Below are positions 20,003 through 38,900 of a DNA stretch of 64,000 bases, one piece after another (the first letter of the stretch is position 1; each line of letters starts with the position of its first letter). The notes beneath the pieces are model-generated. The model searched no databases and was not told the origin of the DNA. It was given only the letters and a program-made list of their open reading frames with translations. The stretch lies in the NCBI GenBank assembly GCA_033182465.1, contig CP137323.1:1240001-1304000 (forward strand). The letters run 5' to 3'. Source of the DNA: Sanghuangporus weigelae (taxonomy: Eukaryota; Basidiomycota; Agaricomycetes; Hymenochaetales; Hymenochaetaceae). The position numbers and the translations under genes were made by a program.

Positions 20003-22680
20003 ATGGCGGCTCCTCCCAATCACAATGCACCTCCTAATATGATGGTACCTCCACCATTGCCTCCGGGATGGACGGAGCATACAGGTATTTTCAGGTCGCT
20101 TTTCGGATAGTGCTATTTTATTGATCGTGATGCAAAAATTCAGCGCCCGGAGGACAGCATTACTATTACAATGCGGTATCCAAGGAATCAACGTATGTTA
20201 GACCGCTTCCCGCCTTTCATAGTCCGCCATTTGCTCCCGGTTCAGTTCCGCCTCAGCATGCCGCCCATCCCGATGCAAACAAAGAGAAGAAAAAGGAGAA
20301 ACCAAAAATAAAGATGCCTGTCCCTGGGACTCCTTGGCTACGTGTAATAACAAATGCAGGGCACGTTTTCTACTCGCACATGGAACGAAAAGAAAGCGTG
20401 TGGACTGTCCCAGACGAAATCAAGGATGCTGTTACTCAGATGGAACGAGAAGAAAGAGAGAAAGAAGAGAAGGATTCGCATAAGAGACCACCGGAGCAAC
20501 AAGAACGCAGACTTGCCGTCGAGAAAGAAATAGAACGGGTAAAGAACGAGGTTGAAGTTGACGTGGTAGCAAAGCGTAAAGCTGAGTCCGAGCCGGTAAA
20601 GGAAGTTTCTGTATCAAAGAAGGCTCGAGTGGAAGATGCAGACGAAGAACAGGGTACAGTCAGCGGGGAGGATGAGGACGAAGAAGAGGAAGAATGGCAG
20701 AGAGAGGCTGCTGAACAGCTGGCAAGAGAAGCAGAGGAAGCGGAGCAACGCAGGAGAGAAGAGGAGGAAGTTCAAAAGCGCGAGGAAGCCGAGTTGAAGT
20801 GCAAGGAGACTGAGAAAGGCAAACTAGCCATCAACATGCCGAATCGCGTGGACCTCTCTATTGATGAAGCAAAGGCATTGTTCAAGGTAAGTCGAGCAAT
20901 GGTTCCCAGAGTTCTTATTGACATCAGCAATAGACACTTCTGCGCGAGAAAGACATCAATCCTCTTTTACCTTGGGATATCGCTCTTCCCCAATTCGTTA
21001 CGGACCCTAGATATGTGCTGTTGCCATCCGTTTCTGCCAGGAAGGAGGCATTCGACGAGTATTGTCGTGACCGCGCACGTGAGCTACGACAAGCAAAAGT
21101 GGCTGCACAGAATGCCACGGCTACCGAGGAAAAGAGAGACTCGAAAGCAGAGTTTGATAATCTTCTTCGTGAAGAGGTGAAGAGTACGCGTACGAGTTGG
21201 ACAGAATGGCGGCGGACATGGAAAAAGGATCGACGTTTTTACGGGTGGGGTCGAGACGATCGCGAGCGCGAGAAACGATTCAGGGAGTGGCTCAAGGAGC
21301 TTGGAGAGCGTGAGTAAATATACCGCTTTCTTGGCGACTAGCGAGCTCATGTCCATTATCATCAGAGAAACGCAAAGCTGCAGAGAAGGCCGAAACAGAC
21401 TTCTTTATGTTATTGAAAGAGAAGGCGCGAGTCGCTGAATCTTCCTCTTGGAAGGACGTCAAACGGGGTCTTGACAAAGACCCTCGATATGATGCTGTTG
21501 GTTCATCGTCCCTTCGAGAAGAACTTTTCAGTACTTACAAGAAATCGCTTTCGGGTGGTGCGAGTCTTCCGTCAACTTCCACTAAGGCCCAGTTTTCAGA
21601 ACCAAATGAGGATGATCAGCAACGTAGGAATAAGGAACGAAAGGAACGCGCAGTGAGAGAGCGTGAGCAGCAAGTCAAGCGTGAACGCGAGCGGGTAGAG
21701 GCAGAAATGACCCGGTCCCGAAGGGCTTTGACGCACGAGGAGAGTGAATTGGAGTTCATGTGCGCCAAGTTTTTACTTATCTCTCCGATGTGTGCTGGGT
21801 CACTGGCGCTAATGACGAATTTGATCATTCTTAGCACATTGTTGACTGACGCAATTCGGCAGCCAATGGTACGATCATACTTGTCCCGCAGATTGATATT
21901 TACTCGGCTTTATCACTAGGCTACTTGGAAATTGTCCCTGGAGCAACTCAGGACAGATCCGAGATTCATTCACTCAGCACTTCCGTTCTCCGCTCAACAA
22001 GTCCTTTTCAATAAGCACGTTGATGCATTACGAAACAAGCATCTTGAAGCACTCCACTCCCTCTTCGAGGCGCATGCTTTGACGCTGAACACAGAATTCT
22101 CCGAGCTGCCGCTCACCTCCATCCAAACATCTCTTCCGGCGCAGAAACTAAGTCTCGATAAAGATACCGACGCTCTTGGACGCGAATACCGGCGTTGGCG
22201 CCAAGAACGAATAAGCCGTGCCGAGCGCGAATTCCAGCAGATGCTTAACGAGAACTCGTTTGTGGAGTTTTGGGGACGCGTGCGCAAGATACGCGAGGAA
22301 GCTGAAGGTTCCATGAAAATCGAGATCGGGGCGGAAGACCTTCCAGGGGAAGAAGATGAGACCGGAAAAGCCGATTTGAAAGCCCTGGCAAAGAGTGTGG
22401 ATGTGCGGGAGATCGAAAGAGTTCTCAAGGTTTGCAACACGTTTTTGTGTATTTGGCAGACCATTTCAACTTACCTACCCTCTTTCCCAGAACGACAGGC
22501 GATATACGATTTTTGACCATATTCCGGATCAGCGAGAAAAATGGATCAGGGTGAGCGCTTGTTCGCTGGAAGCCAATTTGCAAAAGTAGCTTAATTATGA
22601 TTCCGACCATTCAATAGGAACATATAGAAAAGTTAGCTGCGCCAAAGCTTTCTGTTCATGTCCCTGAGCATGGGCAGTAG
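20003..22680 (+). CDS. WW/FF-domain protein, TCERG1 (CA150)-like transcription/splicing factor
   Basis: Eight exons: 20003-20084, 20144-20886, 20934-21309, 21366-21759, 21835-21868, 21920-22429, 22491-22550 and 22618-22680, all in phase; about 753 residues. WW domain 1 (residues about 18-47, PPGWTEH..HYYYNAV..STYVRP) and WW domain 2 (about 88-118, PWLRVITNAGHVFYSH..ESVWTVP) are followed by a charged Glu/Arg coiled coil (about 125-255). Four to six FF domains come next (DEAKALFK..PWDIALPQF; AEFDNLLREE..WRRTWKKDRRF; FFMLLKEKA..DPRYDAV; TLLTDAIRQP..LRTDPRFI; and a C-terminal pair ending FDHIPDQREKWI). Proteins of this layout bridge phosphorylated RNA polymerase II CTD and spliceosome components in the nucleus. 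Yeast Prp40 and Urn1 are relatives, but the FF spacing and long charged linker fit TCERG1 better. Confidence 0.9.
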
Positions 22681-23476
22681 TGCAAAAGAGTGCAGAGTAG
22701 TGCCTGTTGAGCGTTTATCTTCCGAATGAGTTGAATATATTTAACTCGCAGCTATCTCCCCGGGCCGAGCTTCCATGACCATGATGGCTTCGGAAACACG
22801 AGACTCCGATACATCTTCAGCTCCTTGTCCGCCTCAAGTTCCTGAAATAACATGCATCGCATAGAGTTAGCGTGATCCCCGGAACATTTGAAACGGCCGT
22901 TTCATTTGATTTGATACACCTCGGCGTTGCAAGTATCAGCTAACGACAACGTGGGGCTTGTAAATCAACAGTCGTACTTCTGATGTCCGCATCGAGTCAC
23001 GGTATATCGCACTTTATTGCGCGATGTCCGTCCGCTTCGCTCTTTTCTAGGACATGTCCTCATCTGTCCCCTGATGATGATCTCGGCCCCCTTGGTAGTT
23101 TGAGCGCGTGGTCACGTTGCATACAGGTTAGCCAAGTCGGATTTCTGCTCTTCCTGACGTACAGAACGTTCCCGTCATGGAGAAGACAAAATCCCGTACA
23201 TGCGAAGCACTAGTTGCAAATATTTCTGACGTGGACTTGACGATCGGGGTATATAATTTAAGTGGGATTTGGGCACCGTGTCTGTAACAGTGTAAGACAG
23301 TTATGTTCGCATGCGGTGAACTCCTCGACCGCTTTTCGCGGAGCTGTGCACGACGAAATTATCTGAGTTCAATTCATGTCTGAATTTGTAAGTGCTTACG
23401 ACTAGGGTATAAAAGTCTGCTCATGTTCATATTGCACAACCCAGCTCTTTCCACTCCATCTTGCTTTTCATACGAC
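22681..23476. other. Intergenic, promoter side of the epimerase-like gene
   Basis: No gene recognised. Contains the TATA box noted separately. Confidence 0.4.
23408..23415 (+). promoter_or_regulatory. TATA box of the epimerase-like gene
   Basis: TATAAAAG 69 bp before the ATG at 23,477, which leaves a short pyrimidine-rich leader. Position and context fit a strong core promoter. Confidence 0.5.
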
Positions 23477-24917
23477 ATGTCTGCTCCCCAGAAACTGAAT
23501 ATATTTCTTACCGGTGCTACAGGTCAAATCTATTTCCCAATTCTTCCTATACCTCGCTTATATATAGTCTTCCAGGCTACATTGGTGGTTCCATCCTCTG
23601 GCGCCTTCTGCACCACAAGGAGGCAAGCACCTTCAGGATCAGGGCACTAATTCGTGATGCCACAAAAGCAAAGCGCTTTGCTTCTGATTACGATATTGAG
23701 CCCGTGGTCGGTTCCCTCGCGGAACTTTCGAAGCTTGAGAACGAAGCTGCAAAAGCAGACTACGTGATAGCTACAGTACGTTTCCTGTTCCTGGTTTTAC
23801 GGGGGTGTCATTTCATATATTGATGGAAGATGAAATTGTTTCTAGGCTGATGTGGTCGATTACGAAGCCGCGTTAGCGATTCTCAGAGGGTTAAAGAAGC
23901 GCAACAAGATGACGGGAAAGGTCCCGGTACTCATTCAAACGGTTCGCTTCTAATCGAACGGTCTCCTACCTAGATTGATTAAACTAATGTATAAATCACG
24001 TGTGTAGTCCGGAACCGGTGTTCTTGACGACGACGCCGCAGGCATGTATGCTAGCACGAAAGTATTCGACGATACGAAAATCGAGGAAATCGAAGCCCTC
24101 TCACTCACTCAACCCCATCGACTTGTCGACTCGACAATCGCAGAAGCAGACAAAGAAGGTAAATGCAACCGAAGCTGCAGATTAATGCCTATTGTTCACC
24201 TTGTTTCTCATCTTATGAAGGCTACGTTAAGACATACATAATTTTCCCTTCAACAGTCTATGGAATTGCCAAGAACGGGATTACAGACAAAGGCCTTCAG
24301 AACCCGTATTCGATACAAATCCCTTATCTAATCCGCGCTGGCCTCGATCGGGGGCGAGGCGGCGTTGTAGGACTCGGCAAGAACAGATGGCCGAACATAC
24401 ACATCGACGATCGTAAGATCTTCATATCCATAACGACTTGACTCAAGAGCTCACGATTCATATTCTATCAATTAGAGGCTGATCTATACATTCGTGTCTT
24501 CGACAAGAGCCGCGGAGATGAGGATACGCCTCATGGTCGCGAGGGATTCTACTTTGCAGAGGCTGGAGAACACGTGTTGTACGATGTTTGCAAGCGCATT
24601 GCCGAAGTTCTTTTCTCGCTCGGGAAAGCAGAGAGTCCTGAACCGACTACCTTTACTCGAGAAGAATGCCTGAAATATTTCGGTGATGGCGTAAGCATTT
24701 GTCAACGATGTATCTGATACACTTACTAATTTGTTTTCGTTCCGATCATAAGCCTGATTGGTATGGATCCAATTCACGCTGTGTAGCTTCTAGGTCACGC
24801 TCGATTGGTTGGACGCCCTCTTACACGACAGCTGACCTTCTCGCATCGATCCGCCCGGAAGTTGATGCAGTGATCCGTAGCGAAAAGTTCAAAACTGTGA
24901 AGGTGGCGCAGAAATAA
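23477..24917 (+). CDS. NAD(P)-dependent epimerase/dehydratase-like atypical SDR
   Basis: Seven exons: 23477-23522, 23576-23775, 23846-23941, 24008-24158, 24221-24412, 24476-24690 and 24753-24917; phases agree and give 354 residues. The N-terminus carries the Rossmann dinucleotide signature FLTGATG..YIGG, split by the first intron at the second glycine codon. Then follow RALIRDATKA (NADP-type Arg region), VVGSL, DYVIATADVVD, PVLIQTSGTGVL, MYASTKVFDD, IIFPSTVYGIAKNG and WPNIHIDD..ADLYI, all landmarks of the NmrA/epimerase branch. No signal peptide, so cytosolic. Typical fungal members reduce or epimerise small metabolites or sugars; the substrate cannot be told. Confidence 0.88.
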
Positions 24918-27422
24918 ATTGTCCGCCTCCTCGTGGATATGCCAATTTTTTCATCTGTCTGCTCATACTATACATCGGATGGAGGATCTTGTAGTACATG
25001 CCCATGACATACAATAACAAATAAGATACGTTGTTGACTGTTCATCAGCCCTTCAATTGAGTCTCCGCCCGACTCAATAACGGATACTGAACAATATGAG
25101 ACTTGAGCGATGGCATATGCTTCTTCTGTTCTGTTGCGCTTACAGTATGTCGGTTGCAGTCGTACAATACAAAGGTACTCCCCTCGATAAAGGTAGGTCG
25201 GCTGACGGCATCGAGTCCCAGATAGAAGCACCCTCAATTTTGCCTGGGAAACATCCATCGCTGAGATTACTTTTATATTTAGTTCTCGGATATTCGACCG
25301 AGAAAGGACCGCACTTATTAGTGTATGTGATTCCGAATCACGGACACAGAATACCTGCCAGGGACTTACCATAGTGTACTGCGCCGTCCCTACCCTGCCT
25401 GCATCTTTGTTGTGTTTATTTTTATTTCTTTGATGACTCGGAATCCAATGAATCTCTCTCATCTCTCGTAATTTCTATATCTACGTCCCTGAAGCTGTTC
25501 ACCGTTTCGGCATTTACGACAAGCTACTAAAGGGACCCGGGTTTGATGACTCGGATCAAGGGAAACAGGTTGGCGCTCTGCGTTGAATAAGATCCTTCCA
25601 AAAGGATACACCCCCTTTCCCTTGGTGTCCGCTCCGCGGAGAGCATAAAAAACTTTTTCACCTGACCAGGAGATTCGCTGGCCGAGGAATTTCACTATTG
25701 GACGTGATGTGGCTTTTTGTCGAGGATCTCCCACTTCGAGTAAAGAAGAGAGTTCTTGTCGATCGCCCTCGCTTCCGTGTCATTAGTAGGTTAAGAGCTT
25801 CTTTCCCTGTCGCCTTTCCCGCGGCACTCGGTGAACCATTTCTATAGCATTTCTCTTGGGAAAATTTACATTCTAGAAGACAGAGCTCGAACTACCTTGT
25901 CTGGCAAGCGACGGAGCTTAACGAGAACTCCGAGGTGGCAAGTGGTCTTGCGAGATGGCCTGGCAATCGCGCAATCCGTTCCGACTCATTGTAACTGCCG
26001 TAGTCGTACAGGTTCTAATACGTTGTAACAAAGCCGAACTTTTGTCCACCTTATCGCCTTCTCAGAGAGTGGAGCTCAGAGAAGAACCTTGAGGATATTT
26101 TCATCAACTCTGGAACTACTTCATCGGCTTCTTGACAAAAAGCTCCTGGATATTTCTCCCAAGCACGGCGACTAGACATTACATCATACACTCGAGTTGT
26201 TCTTATATAGGAGGTGCGGGGGCACACCGTCTCAGATGCATTGTCGAAGATTTTCGCCTCTCCTCTGCATCTTCGTATGCGACTTGACTCTCGAAAAGTT
26301 GTGATATCCCGTTGCCTCCTCGATGAACCTAGCCCATCCTCTATACGATAGTCAACCTTCATGGGGATTCATCTCGGCGGAAATGCCTTGCTATGCCTAC
26401 TCAGACGAGACACGTGTAAAATCGGTGGTTTATGTATCACCTACACGCCTCCTGAGGGGTGGCGGCCGCAAGGATTACTGTCGACTTCGAACTGTGTGAG
26501 GATGACTTTCATAATGCCTTCCTCGTTCACAATTCGCTTGTTGCAAGTTTCACTTCCTTCGCATTATCGCGACTCTTGCGTTCGATGTTAAGATTTTTCC
26601 TTGTTTGTATAACTTACCCAAGTAAAGAATCTGATTTGGTTCTGTGGGCATTAGCAGTTTGTATATTTCATACAAGTCGAAGAGAAAGGAAGAAGATACG
26701 TTTTAGACTTTTCTATTCTATACGGAGGGAGCGAACGCATAGGTACACCAAGTATCGACTTACGTCCGCAATGCGTTCCAATTCTTAAAGTGTTACCAGA
26801 CTACAGTAGAATAGATACCGTGCGAACACACTTGAAGGTGAAGAAACAGCATAATGGAATATCATAATGGGTCGAATATATCAGACTGGATACGGAATTA
26901 AACAGTTAAAATTAATGCATGTAGAAGTAAATCCCAGTTACATGGCCTAGAAGTCTTAGAAGGTTTAAGAATTAATCAGAACTTACGAGAGGTTCAAGTA
27001 GGAAAATATGTACGAAATGGATGAACCCAAAGAGGGCCATCTTGGCAAGATCTCCAGAATAGAATTGAAGCACGATGATTGGAGCTGAGATCCGCTGAAT
27101 CAAATTGTCGCAAAGAGTGACCCAATAAGCTGGGAGAGACTGCATTCACGTCAGTCGAAGGTGGAGGTTCATTGGCTCTGATACCAATCGATGCGTTCTG
27201 CAACTGAATCCAGCCGAAATAGAACGCTATCCATTGATTTGCACTAATATGCGTTATCCCGAACGAATAGGCCTTTATGTCCTCCGATCAATGGGCCAAA
27301 TACGTTCTGTAACAATGAAGGATGTTAGTGGCCAATTTGCGGTGACAATAAAGTGCGAATCTACCAGATCTTTACGGAAAGGCTTCTCTGTTGGTGATTA
27401 GCCAAGGTAATTGCTTCTAGCA
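24918..27422. other. 2.5-kb stretch without a recognised gene
   Basis: The longest ORF (25,462-24,968, minus, 164 codons) has no motif and overlaps another on the plus strand. ORFs at 26,362-26,051 (-) and 26,459-26,788 (+) also show nothing known. At 27,250-26,990 (-) an open stretch with hydrophobic patches in alternate frames could be the relic of a membrane protein. No repeat was detected. Confidence 0.4.
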
Positions 27423-29063
27423 TCAGAGATCCGCTGATTTGGTGTAGACACAATCACGGAAAGCGTATGGCGCTGCTGCGTATAACATCCCTTCCTCATT
27501 ACTTGTTTCATCCGCCGCAGGATCTATCCACAGATCATCGCCGCAGAATGAACTTGTGTCATGCTGGAAGGAATAGATGCTACCGTTCTCTAAAATATCC
27601 TCTTCACACGACTCTGTTTCGCCATCCAACTCGAGAAGATCCTCCACTTCGAGTACGACACGACGTGGAGACACTGTCATCAGGTTGTGAGCGATCTGTT
27701 GGACTTTCGCTTCAGATTCACTGGTCGAAGTTCTCACAATGACACGCGATAATTCGGGGAAGGACCATGTATCAAGTTTAGAATCTTGCAGAGTGTCAAG
27801 GAACGAAAGAAGCAGGTCATTAACATTGTGTAGCGTGAGGCTCCGGGAATGCGGAAGTGCTTCCATAAGGTGTTGAAGCGAATCGAGAGAAGCGTATACG
27901 GAATTTAAAACCAACTCAATCACAGCAAGAGGTCTGCGTTTGTTGTCGCTTTCCAACGATCGCAAAGCGACGTACTCCAGAACGCAAGAAGAATCCTGCT
28001 CGGACAGCGGGTCGAGACTATTCCGGACATCTTCCAAGGTGATGGACTCCAACATCGGAAAGTGCCACAAGAATAGCGATAGAAGGCGACGGCAATAAAG
28101 CGCATCAATCCACCCGATAGAAAGACTCTTGATATTCTTTAGCGACACCTGACCTTCGAGTCGACTTGATCCATCTTCGAATGATCGGATTCCCCAACCA
28201 TGAAGGCTTAAGGTTTCCAATCTCGGTGATGAATTAATAATGTCGACTAGTTGCGCCGCGGTAGGAAGGACATGCCTCGCGTGTTATTTGAGTGTCAATT
28301 CAGTGAGATTACGAGGGATATCTCGAGCCCAGTTGAGGTGCACTCCTGCAAGCTCTACGCATCGCAGAGCTGGGGTACTCTCGAAGGGGGTTATGAAGAT
28401 ATTGGACTTCGACGATGGTTGTGAACTTTCCAAAGCGACGTATGCGTTAGTTCTGATGAGCGATAACCGCCGCAAAGATTTGGCCTCCAGCTCTGCGTTA
28501 TGATCCCGGGACCTGCTACAACGCTCAAGAAAAGTGGCAAAAGGTTCCCAAGCATCACTAATGATCTCCACATCCTCCCAACGGTACATGTGAGGAAGAA
28601 GATGGTCCAAAAGTACAGACATGTGCTCGGCTGTGAACAAGTTACCCTCGTCATTTGGCCGAAAGAACCAAGCCGGGGACCGAACATCGATGTACAAGGC
28701 TAGTCGAGAAGACTTTGAACGCTCGAGGAATGCTTGGATTCGACGGAGACACGTTGCTTCGGTGCGGCAGGTGATTTGTGAAGATCCACATTCGGATTTC
28801 GATATGTCTGAGAGCTCGAAAGTATCACAAATGAATATCTTACTCCACAGGCGCGAAGTGCCAAGCGCCACAACTCGCCAAAACCGACAAACATGAGAAA
28901 CGATCAGCGGGAACGAAGTAGAATTTCTAAAAGCATCCGGATGCTGAGTTTCCGTCGCGGCGCCCAAGTTAAAGATGTGAGCTAGCGTTTCTTCTGACAA
29001 CGACGCGATTTTCGAGTGATGACGGAGGTCGAACCCATGAGGTGGACCCGATGCCGAGGACAT
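27423..29063 (-). pseudogene. F-box/LRR-like protein gene with one in-frame stop
   Basis: Open reading on the minus strand for 547 codons apart from one TAA at 28,286-28,284 (codon 260); both halves are in the same frame. Residues about 18-60 resemble an F-box (IASLSEETLAHIFNL, then SHVCRFWRVVALGTSRLWSK). The remainder has leucine-rich strands of the type LRCVELAGVHL, NLTELTLK, PRLETLSLHGW and MLESITLEDV, typical of the expanded Agaricomycete F-box family that recruits targets to SCF ubiquitin ligases. The C-terminus is acidic. The stop sits inside an LRR strand and coding resemblance continues past it, so it is a nonsense change (or read error) rather than an intron. The first half alone would keep the F-box. 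Confidence 0.75.
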
Positions 29064-29397
29064 GTTGGATGGAGTCGTTCGAGAACGACAGAGAGAAGTG
29101 TGGAAACACGAAGCGGTGGCTCCTAGCCGTTAAATAAGCACTGCGGCTCTTCTCATACTATGATCTCAGACTTCAACAGTAGAGAGAGTATAAGGGACAG
29201 ACGATGCCTTTGGTTCGAAAGTAACTCAACGTCACGGTGTCGATGTGGCATGACACGCGACTGATTGGCGCTGTGGTGGCCTGTTTGCGCTAAACTTTAC
29301 TAGTATTGGTTTCAGGAGACAATATTATGATTTATAGGTTTCTAGCGATGCACTTACAGAACTTCTAGTTGGCGAGTTTGAAATGAAAGACATCTTA

Positions 29398-29527
29398 CAC
29401 ACCGGGCAAAAACTCATTCCGCTCCCTTAGAAATTTTGATCGGAACGGGTGAGCTCTCATCCGATTGGCTCTTTTTCCATTCTGGGTAACATTTTCACGG
29501 TTCGAAAATGAGTTTTTGCCCGGTGTG
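29398..29527. mobile_element. 130-bp MITE with CACACCGGGC termini, copy 2 (inverted)
   Basis: Reverse complement of 2115-2244 with about one difference. Flanked by TTA at 29,395-29,397 and 29,528-29,530, a clear 3-bp target duplication that fixes the element's ends. Confidence 0.88.
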
Positions 29528-30151
29528 TTAATTTCCTTTAAAACATTACCTTTCGTGGATGAGCTAATCTACGTGGCCCAAAGCCATATGAAATCGGAGA
29601 AGAGCGACTGGCGTGGCAGAAAATCTTTTCATTGATGCCTCGAGGCGAAGGCTTACCTGGATACGATATCATGGATGTTGAACAAACGGATACCGGTCGT
29701 CTCGGAACCTCCGGCGAGCGAACAGCAGCGGCGTTAGTCTAACTTTCGGCTTTCATGCGGCGTTCATAAAGAAGTTGCCACTTACTTTGACGAGTATTAA
29801 TAGCTTTAAGTCAACACGCAAAGGGAGAGTAGAGGTTCTAACTTCTCGATTGGTAGAAAGACGCGCTAAGGGGGCTGGAGGTCGGGATCTCGATCTGCCC
29901 TGACCGAGACGATCAAGTGAGGGCCATGAATTTCAACTTACATACAACCTCTTCCTTAACAGCGAAATTCCGTGGCCATGACTTGGCTGGCCGAAGAGGG
30001 AGAACTAACGGCAAATTCCGCTGACACAGCGAAATGTTAATAACCTTGTCTCACGCCACTGATCTGTGATGCGATGCATGCACGCACCACTTACGATTTC
30101 TTCATACTATCTATGATATAGACAGATTACTGATTAACGTCTACCACCATC
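29528..30151. other. Intergenic between MITE and PEBP gene
   Basis: No gene recognised. Likely holds the PEBP promoter. Confidence 0.4.
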
Positions 30152-30966
30152 ATGCCGCTGCTCGACCCTTTGTCATCTGTAGCAGGTTCGCTAAGGAAGG
30201 ATCGCATCATTCCAGACGTGAGTCAGTATTACTCGTAGTGCGTGTATCTGATACATTTCCCTTGAAGATTATCCCAGATAATTTCACCCCATCGGTCTTG
30301 TTTTCCGTAAACTGGGGTGAAAAAGAAGCCCTTCTTGGGAACGAGCTCACCAAGGAGGATACACAAATGGAGCCTAGCGTACAAATCACGCCCATGGGAG
30401 CTGAGGAGGGGAATCCAACCTACACTCTGGCGATGCTGGATCCTGACGCACCATCCCATGATGATCCAAAATACGGGCCATTTAGACATTGGGTTGTAAG
30501 TGGCTCTGCCTCATGGATATATGGTGTCTCATGGCTTTCAGGTATTCGGTTTGAGACCCCCGTCTCCGGGAGAAGTCATCGCTGCTGCTTCGGCCGAGGC
30601 AGATCTTCTATCTCCTTCTGCAGACCCTCTTGCTGCAACGACGTTCAAAGCGGCGCCGACACCATATCGGTCTCCCGGACCTGGCCCAGGCAGCGGGAAG
30701 CACAGATACGGTCAGTCATATGGTTCCCGTTTCGGCAAATGTCCAGCCCGGGTTATCGCCATTGTCGGTGATATCTAATCCAATTCTTTTCGTGCATAGT
30801 ATTTTTACTCTTCCAAGAACCTAAGGGAGGTTACACCCTCTCTCCTGATGCTCCAGAGTTCGGGACGGAGCTCGAGGCTCGCCGAAAATGGTTTCCAATG
30901 GAATTTGCGAAGCTCCACAATCTCACTCTGGTCGGCGCAAATTACTTCGTCCTCTATTCGGAGTGA
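30152..30966 (+). CDS. Phosphatidylethanolamine-binding protein (PEBP) family
   Basis: Four exons: 30152-30217, 30268-30495, 30542-30710 and 30800-30966; phases agree and give 209 residues. The family hallmarks are both present: a LDPDAPSHDDPKYGPFRHWV block (the DPDAP and GPFRHW ligand-pocket motifs) and HRYVFLLFQEPKG. The C-terminal block ends with GANYFVLYSE. Fungal PEBPs (yeast Tfs1 relatives) are soluble proteins that bind lipid headgroups and can inhibit proteases or signalling kinases. No signal peptide. The insertion between the two motifs (SADPLAATTF..PYRSPGPGPGSG) is low-complexity and longer than in the minimal fold, as is usual for fungal members. Confidence 0.92.
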
Positions 30967-32015
30967 ATGAGCCTGCAGAAGGGTTAAGTTTGTACTGTAA
31001 TACTCCTAATGACTTTCGATGCGCATGGTATGTACATGCGTTTTACTGCCGACTTCTCCTTTCTGTGCAATATTCAAGAATATGTGCTTCCAGATAGTGC
31101 ACATACCGGCAGGAACAGTGGCTCCATTCAAGGACTCAAGCTCAATTAGGATTTTGAGCAATAGGAAGAATCAACCTAATGTTATTGATGTGGAAATTCG
31201 CAGCACACGCGCACTCAAGAGGTTCTTGTCACCTGCAAATATCCCGCATCTTTCTATTCTAGTCTTAGTCTGAACATCAAGCAAAGAGAAATATCTTCTT
31301 GCGCTGTGGTCCGCTTAGATGACAATGTGTCCAGGCTCAGCAATAAATGAGAACTGTTGAGTGATTAAATGTTGCAAGACGAAGCTCAACGTCTAGATAG
31401 CTCGGTGATTAGTTCGGTTTCATTTCACTGTTCTTCTCGCGCTCCGCAGTTACATGACCATGTAGTGTGAAACATCTCGCGCTACTCGGTACATACAGAA
31501 GACTTACGGAAGAAACCATAGCGCATCTATCGCTACTTAATTTACCTCCTGATCGGACACCTTGTCAAGCGCATACATTCCTCTATTGAATCTAGATCGC
31601 ACAATAAACGCGAGGAGAGCCAGATCTTACTATGGAACGGCGTTAATAGTTAGTATTTCGAAACAATTCTCGTCTCAGGGGTAGCTGTCAAAAAAGCAGA
31701 TCCGAAGGGAACATTGATAACTCTAGCACGGAGTCCGTGGACAAGTCGGTAGGTAAACAGTCAAAAATAGACAGAGCGGCAAGTAAGTGGTAGCAAAAAC
31801 ATTCGGGCGAATCGGTTTTTGATTTACTTGGTCATTCGCAGACCCAGGAGATCTAATCGAGTCTGAACTGTGGACAGTGATTCGGGCCGCACGTACTGTA
31901 TTCTCTGAATTGTATATATTTAGCAGGATACGGTGTGCTGACGGCAAGATACCCTAGTTTTTATACATCAGTGAGTCTCCGCAAGTTGAAGATGCGGGTC
32001 ACAGTTTATTCTCAT
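30967..32015. other. Convergent 3' region of PEBP and GH13 genes
   Basis: Short ORFs only, with no recognised motif. Contains the 3' ends of the two converging genes. Confidence 0.4.

Positions 32016-38900
<6,885 letters not shown>

Noticed and set aside
20193-20222. Possible intron with GTATGT donor and CATAG end in the WW/FF gene
   Set aside because: Only 30 bp, and reading through keeps the frame and gives the expected STYVRPLP end of the first WW domain.
24968-25462. 164-codon minus-strand ORF after the epimerase-like gene
   Set aside because: No motif or low-level similarity recognised, and an overlapping plus-strand ORF of similar quality exists.
28220-28310. Intron that would remove the stop in the F-box gene (GTAATC..CTAG)
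   Set aside because: It is in phase, but it would delete a well-formed LRR strand that continues on both sides of the stop.
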